Shown piece by piece: positions 6,507 to 7,467 of a stretch of 7,467 bases of DNA. The stretch is from Acidobacteriaceae bacterium (GTDB taxonomy: Bacteria; Acidobacteriota; Terriglobia; Terriglobales; Acidobacteriaceae): NCBI GenBank assembly GCA_003162255.1, contig PMMJ01000280.1:21085-28551 (forward strand), read 5' to 3'. Position numbers and translations under genes: made by a program. The first letter of the stretch is position 1. Each line of letters starts with the position of its first letter. The notes below the pieces were generated by a model, which saw only the letters and a list, made by a program, of their open reading frames with translations, had not been told where the DNA came from and did not search any database.

Positions 6507-6522
6507 TGTGACCCGAGTCACA
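6507..6522. promoter_or_regulatory. CRP/FNR-like palindrome
   Basis: TGTGACCCGAGTCACA matches the TGTGA-N6-TCACA consensus of CRP-family regulators at all ten conserved positions, and the inner C/G pair extends each arm to six bases. No intact gene starts nearby on either strand; the nearest candidate is the short minus-strand frame from 6480. Which regulator binds is unknown. Confidence 0.4.
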
Positions 6523-6649
6523 CCGCCGTGTGCGATGCAGGATCGTTAGGCCGGCCGAGCGCATCACGCGCCCGCGAAACGCGCAGAAGACAGCCCCTAA
6601 GGCGAATGCGCAAAACGGCGGCTTCAGTGATTCGTCCTCGCCGCTACTA

Positions 6650-6666
6650 TTGCGACTCAGTCGCAA
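6650..6666. promoter_or_regulatory. Perfect 17-base palindrome, Fur-box-like
   Basis: TTGCGACTCAGTCGCAA has 8-base arms around a single central base. The length and the 7-1-7-like symmetry resemble operators of Fur-family metal regulators. No iron or other metal gene is in the window, so assignment to Fur is only a guess from shape. Confidence 0.4.
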
Positions 6667-6909
6667 CAAGAACTACAGGGTTCTCGCCGTGCCCCAGGTA
6701 ATTCTTGATTTTGAGTTACCCGCCCTCCCAATTCCTGCGGACGGAGCCCGGCAGTCGACGCCCGGGACGATGATATTGCACTTTTGGGCAAATCCCTGCA
6801 CATGGACAGCGTGTTTCCCGCGATTTTTCTTGGGCCTCAATTGGCCGGGAGTACAATCGGGGCGCGGCTTCTCTCGCCTCCCCGAGAACACGCTCCACCT
6901 CCCATGAGG

Positions 6910-6943
6910 CGAGTCGACTCGTATGAGCCTTCCCGCAAGGGAA
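6910..6943. repeat. Palindrome and GCAA-loop hairpin
   Basis: CGAGTCGACTCG (6910-6921) is a perfect 12-base palindrome. It is followed by TTCCC-GCAA-GGGAA (6930-6943), a 5-base stem with a GNRA-type tetraloop. Both lie about 200 bases upstream of the GloVer-repeat gene. No known RNA family is recognised. Confidence 0.35.
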
Positions 6944-7147
6944 TCGTGAGACCTACGAGATTTCACGTCGTCGAAGGCAACCACAATACGCAGGTTGAAG
7001 TGTGATGCTTTCGGGAGTTGTAGTGCGACCATCAATCATGAAGATTGTGCGTGAAAGGATCCATAAGATAGCGTGTCTTTAAACCAATCCTGGACTCTTT
7101 GAGTTACTTATCTTCACAACCGACACGAGACCGGAAAGGGCAGCAAC

Positions 7148-7467
7148 ATGGAGAAATACGGCTTACTAACTAAGGTATGCATCTTTTTTGTACTTTTTGC
7201 AGCAACGGCAATTACCTCACCCGCGCAGACCTTCACCAATATATTCACCTTCAATTACACCGAGGGTGCCAACCCGAACGGGGCGCTGGTGCAAGCTACT
7301 GACGGGAATCTCTACGGGACAACCTGGGCCGGCGGTCACGGTTATGGCATTGTTTTTGTAATCGACTCGGGAACAGTTACCCCACTGCACAGTTTCGAAT
7401 CCAGTGACGGCGCCTTCCCGAACGCAAGCCCGGTGCAGGCTTCCAACGGAAACTTTTATGGAACAAC
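7148..7467 (+). CDS. Secreted GloVer tandem-repeat protein, N-terminal part
   Basis: The first 106 codons are present and the gene continues past the window. ATG 7148 is preceded by AAAGGG (7135-7140) at seven bases. Residues 1-27 form a clear signal peptide (basic start, hydrophobic VCIFFVLFAATAI, cleavage likely after SPAQ), so the protein is exported. Two repeats follow: PNGALVQATDGNLYGTTWAG near residues 43-62, and PNASPVQASNGNFYGT near residues 91-106. This GNLYGTT motif is the hallmark of the GloVer (Gloeo_Verruco, TIGR03803) tandem repeat, found in large families in Acidobacteriota and Verrucomicrobia. The repeats probably fold as beta-propeller-like blades. Molecular function is unknown; many members end in a cell-surface anchor, which cannot be checked here. 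Confidence 0.88.
   Translation, partial: MEKYGLLTKVCIFFVLFAATAITSPAQTFTNIFTFNYTEGANPNGALVQATDGNLYGTTWAGGHGYGIVFVIDSGTVTPLHSFESSDGAFPNASPVQASNGNFYGT

Larger units (their letters stand above)
6213..7147. other. Long region with no convincing gene
   Basis: About 930 bases carry no frame with good start signals, family motifs or clear codon bias. Frames of 60-125 codons overlap on both strands, as in decayed or non-coding GC-rich DNA. What I do see are two strong palindromes (6507-6522, 6650-6666), a 12-base palindrome (6910-6921), a GCAA-loop hairpin (6930-6943), and the leader of the downstream gene (about 7050-7147). The left edge probably contains more of the transposase relic. Confidence 0.5.

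Noticed and set aside
6530..6907. 125-codon plus-strand frame in the gene-poor region
   Set aside because: No ribosome site, no motif, and it crosses the 17-base palindrome; competing frames of similar length exist on the other strand.
6673..7035. 120-codon minus-strand frame
   Set aside because: Arg/Gly/Pro-rich composition typical of an open antisense frame in GC-rich DNA; no start signal or family resemblance.

Overview
The window looks like a piece of an Acidobacteriota (Terriglobia-type) genome. This is inferred from three things: the GloVer-type repeat protein that runs off the right edge, a secreted GH36 alpha-galactosidase, and the general codon and GC character. No marker gene proves the taxonomy.

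Layout. (1) Bases 2-1500 hold the C-terminal half of a PLP-dependent class III aminotransferase of the glutamate-1-semialdehyde aminomutase type. A DMT/EamA-family membrane transporter follows, joined to it by a 4-base ATGA overlap. The two are very likely one operon: an amino-group-transforming enzyme plus a transporter for a related small metabolite. (2) Bases 1501-2057 are an integration scar. It contains a 3' half of a tRNA-Phe gene, from the anticodon loop to CCA, with no 5' half. A second, decayed copy of the tRNA 3' end follows about 96 bases later. After each copy, at almost the same distance, comes a pair of CAGTCCGCT repeats. (3) Bases 2037-3275, minus strand, encode a full-length tyrosine recombinase whose 3' end lies on the second repeat unit. 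It reads toward the tRNA remnant, as expected for the integrase of a tRNA-targeting integrative element. (4) Bases 3276-3636 are non-coding and carry a possible insertion-sequence end, a palindrome and helically phased short repeats. (5) Bases 3637-5802 encode an exported GH36 alpha-galactosidase with its catalytic aspartates visible. (6) Bases 5803-7147 contain a frameshifted relic of a DDE transposase C-terminus and then about 900 bases without a convincing gene, but with two strong palindromes (one CRP/FNR-like, one Fur-like). (7) From base 7148 a secreted GloVer-repeat protein begins and is cut by the window edge.

Taken together this is an accessory region built by repeated insertion at a tRNA-Phe-type site. 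The left operon appears to be cargo or flank abutting an att-like junction, and the alpha-galactosidase lies on the integrase side. The most interesting structure is the duplicated att/int-tail module at 1860-2057. I found no CRISPR array, no complete tRNA or rRNA, and no recognisable defence or toxin system.
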